Assembly: GCA_000961645.1 (NCBI GenBank)
Contig: LADM01000120.1
Location: 1 to 64,000, forward strand
DNA length: 64,000 nucleotides
Direction of reading: 5' to 3'
Source of the DNA: Gammaproteobacteria bacterium BRH_c0
GTDB taxonomy: Bacteria > Pseudomonadota > Gammaproteobacteria > Pseudomonadales > Porticoccaceae
Position 1 is the first letter of the stretch. The number at the start of each line of letters is the position of its first letter. Positions 60,711 through 64,000 of this stretch are shown here, piece after piece. The notes beneath the pieces are model-generated. The model ran no database searches. It was not told the DNA's origin and saw only the letters and a program-made list of their open reading frames with translations. A program made the position numbers and the translations under genes.

Positions 60711-62048
60711 TCACAGTCCCAGGTGCTTGCGTTTTCGATACAGGGTGGAGGTATCGATACTGAGAATCCTTGCCGCTTCATCAAGGGTGCCACTGGTGGC
60801 CAGAATGGCTGCGATATGGGCTTTTTCCAGCTGTTCCAGGCTGACATCAGCGCCAATGCGCGGCGAGGAGTTCAAGGCAGGCTTGCTGAATCCCAGATGC
60901 CTTGACTGCACCAGTTCATCGCCACAGAGAATGCTGGCACGCTCAACGACATTGCTCAGTTCGCGGATATTGCCCGGCCAGGGGTATTTGAGCATGGCAT
61001 CCAGTGCCTCATCGTTAAAGCCAACGGCAGGGCGGGCGTATTGCCTCACAAAACTGGCCAGGAAGTGATTGGCAAGAGGCACGATATCCTCAGTCCGTTC
61101 ACGCAAGGGCGGCACGGTGAGAGTGATGACATTGAGCCGATAGAGCAGATCCTCGCGAAAGCGACCAGTGCTCACCATTTCATCCAGATCAAGATTGGTG
61201 GCAGAGAGGATGCGCACATCGGCCCGCTGAGTCACCGGATCTCCTACCCGCTCATACTCCCTGTCCTGAATAAAACGTAACAGCTTGGGCTGCAGGGGAG
61301 TGGGGAAATCGCCGATTTCGTCGAGAAACAATGTGCCGCCGTCGGCTTGATGGACGCGTCCCAGGGTGCTTTCACTTGCCCCGGTAAATGCACCGCGACT
61401 GTGGCCGAACAGCTCGTTCTCCATCAGTTCGACGCTGAGTGAGGGACAATTGATGGTCACAAAAGGCTTGCTTGTGCGCTTGCTCCAGCGGTGAATACTT
61501 TTCGCCAGCTCGCCCTTGCCGGTGCCCGATTCACCCAGGATCAGGATGTTGGCATCGGTGTTTGCTACCTGCCGGGCAGTGTCCAGTATCGTCATCATGG
61601 CCGGACTGAGTGAGTCAGGACAAGCCGCCGTTTGCGCTGCCGCCGTTTCAAGGCGCATGGCCATACGTCGCGCGTTGATTTGTTTTGCCGCTGATTGGCG
61701 CAGCTGATCAGGGCTGCAGGGTTTGACAAGATAGTCGACCGCACCAGACTGCATTGCATCCACTGCTGTATCTATTGCTGAGAGGGCTGTAACGATCACG
61801 GTGCGCATCCAGGGTGTTAAAGCGCGTATTTGCGCCAGCAGATCAAGGCCGGATTCATCTCCCAGGCGCAGATCGAGGAAACACAAATCAAACACCTTCT
61901 GCTGCAACAGGGCACAGGCTTGCGACGAACTGCTTGCGGTGGCGACCTGATAACCTGCGTCCTCGAGGCAGTAACGAAAGGTGCGAAGGATCGCCACCTC
62001 ATCGTCTACCAGTAGGATGTGGCCGGTTATTTCTTCCTTGTCCTGCAT
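60711..62048 (-). CDS. algB: NtrC-family response regulator AlgB
   Basis: 445 residues, very similar in outline to P. aeruginosa AlgB (449). Receiver domain with phospho-acceptor Asp59 (FLDLRLGD), AAA+ domain with GESGTGKGE (172-180), the sigma54-contact loop GAFTG (219-223), GGTLFLDEIGDF, and a C-terminal Fis-type helix-turn-helix (LDEAARILSIDTSTLYRKR). The complete GAFTG indicates real sigma54 activation. It is divergent from the BON-domain operon. Confidence 0.94.
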   Translation of the reverse strand: MQDKEEITGHILLVDDEVAILRTFRYCLEDAGYQVATASSSSQACALLQQKVFDLCFLDLRLGDESGLDLLAQIRALTPWMRTVIVTALSAIDTAVDAMQSGAVDYLVKPCSPDQLRQSAAKQINARRMAMRLETAAAQTAACPDSLSPAMMTILDTARQVANTDANILILGESGTGKGELAKSIHRWSKRTSKPFVTINCPSLSVELMENELFGHSRGAFTGASESTLGRVHQADGGTLFLDEIGDFPTPLQPKLLRFIQDREYERVGDPVTQRADVRILSATNLDLDEMVSTGRFREDLLYRLNVITLTVPPLRERTEDIVPLANHFLASFVRQYARPAVGFNDEALDAMLKYPWPGNIRELSNVVERASILCGDELVQSRHLGFSKPALNSSPRIGADVSLEQLEKAHIAAILATSGTLDEAARILSIDTSTLYRKRKHLGL

Positions 62049-62094
62049 AGTGGCTCCGATGCTACGGTTTCAGTTATTAGTCCATAAAAATTCA

Positions 62095-62136
62095 TGCAAG
62101 TTGCACGGTCTGTTTAAATGAATCGTGCAATGCGCA
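62095..62136. promoter_or_regulatory. Two upstream palindromes, putative enhancer of the sigma54 promoter
   Basis: TGCAAGTTGCA (62095-62105) and TGCAATGCGCA (62126-62136), centres 31 bases apart (three helical turns) and 70-105 bases before the -24 element. This is the usual enhancer position for NtrC-type activators. AlgB is the nearest candidate. Confidence 0.5.
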
Positions 62137-62203
62137 ATTTTTTAAGCCTGTGCTTTATTTTTTATGTTATTGATTTTAAATAATAAATAGCGGAAAAAGA
62201 AGG

Positions 62204-62218
62204 TGGCACAGGGCTTGC
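62204..62218 (+). promoter_or_regulatory. Sigma54 (-24/-12) promoter of the BON operon
   Basis: TGGCACA (62204-62210), four bases, TTGC (62215-62218). GG and GC are exactly ten bases apart as required. It is ~60 bases before the first gene of the operon. Confidence 0.85.
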
Positions 62219-62278
62219 GATATGGTCACTACGGATGCCGGAAACGGCCCGTAACAAAAATTCATTGGAGGAATTACC

Positions 62279-63115
62279 ATGCACAAGCTAAAAACTCTCG
62301 CTCTTGCCACAGCAACAGCCAGTCTGATAGTACTCTCACCCCTGGCTGCTCACGCCGAAGACGGCGATCTTGGCCGTCAGCTCAGTGAAGCACGCCAGGA
62401 AGGTTCGGTGTGGACAGCCCTTGCCATCAACCGCCATCTCAATCCTTTCAAGATTGACGTGGATGTTGAGAGTGGAACCGCCACTCTGAGCGGCACTGTC
62501 GAGACCGATATTGACCGTGATCTCGCGGAACAGGTGGCGTTGGGTATAGATGGCGTGGAAAAAGTCGACAACAGGCTGAAAGTCGATGCAGATGTTGAGC
62601 GCCGAACCAGTGGCGAGCCAACACTCTCAAGCCGCTTTAGCGACGCTACCCTGACAGCCACAGTGAAATCAAAATTGCTCTGGAATCGTCACACCGAAGG
62701 TCTGGATATTAATGTCACGACACAAAATGGTGTGGTGACACTCGAAGGCGAGGCCAGCAATTCGGCTGCCAGTGAGCTTGCCGAACGTCTGGCAGAAGAT
62801 ACTGACGGTGTTCGCGATGTACGCAACAAGCTCAGGGTAAGTGCAACCGACACTACCGCAGCCAATGCGCAGGATGCACTCGATGACGCCGGTGAGGCAA
62901 TCAGTGATGCCTGGATTACCAGCAAGGTGAAATCAAGCTTTCTGCTAAGCAGCAACCTTGATGGCCTTGATATCAAGGTGGAAACCCGCGATGGCAAGGT
63001 GACGCTGACTGGCACCGTACAGAGCAGTGCCGAGAAAGCACTCGCCGTTGAGACAGCGGAAAACCTGCGCGGTGTTAAGGACGTTAACGCCGACGGTTTG
63101 CGTGTCGCTGGCTAA
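62279..63115 (+). CDS. Periplasmic triple-BON-domain protein (OsmY-like)
   Basis: 278 residues with a signal peptide (cleavage probably after AAHA, residue 26). Three BON modules follow (~38-105, ~120-190, ~210-278), each with the pattern VxSGTATLSGTV / VTTQNGVVTLEG / VETRDGKVTLTG. BON proteins bind phospholipid and respond to osmotic or envelope stress. GGAGGAA precedes the ATG at 62279. First gene of the sigma54-driven operon with DUF2383 and DUF1328 genes. Confidence 0.92.
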   Translation: MHKLKTLALATATASLIVLSPLAAHAEDGDLGRQLSEARQEGSVWTALAINRHLNPFKIDVDVESGTATLSGTVETDIDRDLAEQVALGIDGVEKVDNRLKVDADVERRTSGEPTLSSRFSDATLTATVKSKLLWNRHTEGLDINVTTQNGVVTLEGEASNSAASELAERLAEDTDGVRDVRNKLRVSATDTTAANAQDALDDAGEAISDAWITSKVKSSFLLSSNLDGLDIKVETRDGKVTLTGTVQSSAEKALAVETAENLRGVKDVNADGLRVAG

Positions 63116-63174
63116 GGCCGGTGAAAATCTAAGGCCAGTGAAAATTCAGCATGTAAATGACGGGAGTCAAATTT

Positions 63175-63609
63175 ATGACTAGCAAAACTGCACAACTCAA
63201 TGAGCTGATTGAAATCACCCGGGATGGCAAGAAATTTTACGAGCACGCTCGGGAAGAGGTGAAGAATGTCGGTCTCAAAGCACTCTTCACCGACATGTCC
63301 CGCGCCAAGGGTGAGGTGATCCAGGCGCTCTCGGCAAAAGTCATTGCCAACAATGAACAGCCGGCCTCTGGCGGAACGTTGATGGGCAAGGTGCGCCAGG
63401 TGTATGCCGATGCCCGCGCTGCGTTATCCAGCGATGAAGAGGCGGCCTACGTGGCTCAGCTGGAAGAAGCGGAGGATCGTATCCTCCACGCTTTCCAGGA
63501 GACGCTCGAAAATGCCGATGCCGATCTGCGCGCCCTGCTGGTTGTGGAAATGCCCAAGGTGCGCGCCTGCCATGACCGTATGCGCAGCATGAAGCAGTCG
63601 GTCAAGTAA
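63175..63609 (+). CDS. PA2169/DUF2383 four-helix-bundle protein
   Basis: 144 residues starting MTSKTAQLNELIEITRDGKKFY at 63175 (GGGAG eight bases upstream). Four long amphipathic helices and YEHAREEV...LKALFTDMSRAK match the PA2169 family, a ferritin-like bundle of unknown role. Second gene of the operon, 59 bases after the BON gene. Confidence 0.9.
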   Translation: MTSKTAQLNELIEITRDGKKFYEHAREEVKNVGLKALFTDMSRAKGEVIQALSAKVIANNEQPASGGTLMGKVRQVYADARAALSSDEEAAYVAQLEEAEDRILHAFQETLENADADLRALLVVEMPKVRACHDRMRSMKQSVK

Positions 63610-63727
63610 TCCAAGCGTCCGCTGAACAGGGAAGTTCATCTGCTGTTTATATCAACCACGGTGTGTTGGTGCTGGCTGCTGTCAATGCCTCTCCCTCGCA
63701 CCAGTGATACTCATTAAGGAGAAAACC

Positions 63728-63892
63728 ATGTTGAGCTGGGCTATTACATTTTTGATTATTGCCATCATCGCCGCTGTGCTGGGTTTTGGCGGCATCGCAG
63801 GTACTGCCACAGGTATTGCGAAGATTATTTTTGTCGTCTTTTTGATTATGTTTGTGATCTCTCTTATCGTCGGACGTCGACCGCCGCGCTGA
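63728..63892 (+). CDS. DUF1328 small membrane protein
   Basis: 54 residues, two transmembrane helices ([19 protein letters not shown] and [19 protein letters not shown]) and a basic RRPPR tail, the YtjA/DUF1328 family. AAGGAG precedes the ATG. Such small proteins are often induced by envelope or osmotic stress. Third gene of the operon. Confidence 0.92.
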   Translation: MLSWAITFLIIAIIAAVLGFGGIAGTATGIAKIIFVVFLIMFVISLIVGRRPPR

Positions 63893-63915
63893 CAAAGAGA
63901 TTTGCAGGAGATAGG

Positions 63916-63950
63916 AACCCGGATCAGCAGAGGGTGTGATTCGGGTTTTT
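63916..63950 (+). terminator. Probable terminator after the BON operon
   Basis: AACCCGGAT / ATTCGGGTT stem (one G-U pair) with a 14-base loop, followed by T5. Weaker than the others because of the large loop. Confidence 0.55.
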
Positions 63951-64000
63951 AATTGCTGGTTACAAACGCTGTCGCAGTGAAAGATTTACTCCGCATTAGT

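Overview
The window is a stretch of GC-rich gammaproteobacterial chromosome. Gene order is close to Pseudomonas/Cellvibrionales: yicC-rph-crc-pyrE, argB-algC-coaBC-radC-rpmB-rpmG, mutM-coaD-rsmD-ftsYEX-rpoH-trmB, ubiD-rho-trxA-ppx, and an algB-kinB two-component pair. No 16S rRNA is present, so the genus cannot be fixed; a free-living member of Cellvibrionales or Pseudomonadales is the best inference.

Layout. 1-7200: start of the helicase gene hrpB (cut by the window edge), then divergent gltBD (glutamate synthase). 7316-17838: RNA maturation (yicC, rph), a catalytically degenerate Crc-type protein, pyrimidine synthesis (pyrE), slmA, argB, a membrane-anchored long algC, coaBC, radC and ribosomal proteins L28/L33. 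The dut gene usually found between coaBC and slmA/algC is absent. 17911-29562: an orphan ExbD, mutM, coaD, rsmD, the ftsYEX operon, rpoH behind a sigmaE/AlgU-like promoter, trmB, an FKBP lipoprotein, dsbB, an acpH-like gene and gshA. 29710-46743: ugd, a PAP2/glycosyltransferase/metallophosphoesterase operon, an RND efflux pair, ubiD, rho, trxA, ppx and hcp (hybrid cluster protein, with an FNR-like promoter), plus small membrane or uncharacterised genes.

46856-57616 is an accessory defence island, all on the + strand. It holds a large SNF2-family helicase, an XRE-ImmA/IrrE protein with a shortened C-terminus, a HigB toxin, a HigA-ImmA fusion antitoxin, a tiny coupled ORF, an Abi_2/AbiD-type protein and a Type III restriction-modification pair (mod/res). 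It ends about 60 bases from the 3' end of a tRNA-Met(CAU). mod is interrupted by a single in-frame TAG where the family has Trp, at the left edge of an AT-rich segment that looks like a swapped target-recognition domain. The helicase has a nine-C tract between its Shine-Dalgarno sequence and start codon, and the HigBA-ImmA module has a clear palindromic operator. The island therefore looks like a composite, actively evolving anti-phage locus.

57866-63892: an aldo/keto reductase, then kinB-algB, and divergent from them a three-gene envelope-stress-like operon (triple-BON periplasmic protein, DUF2383, DUF1328). That operon sits behind a textbook sigma54 -24/-12 promoter with two upstream palindromes at enhancer distance. 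Because AlgB is an NtrC-family sigma54 activator with an intact GAFTG loop, a direct local circuit is likely. Short tandem repeats of 7-8 bp occur in three intergenic sites (31.1, 40.6 and 50.6 kb); two of them have inverted partner arms between convergent genes.
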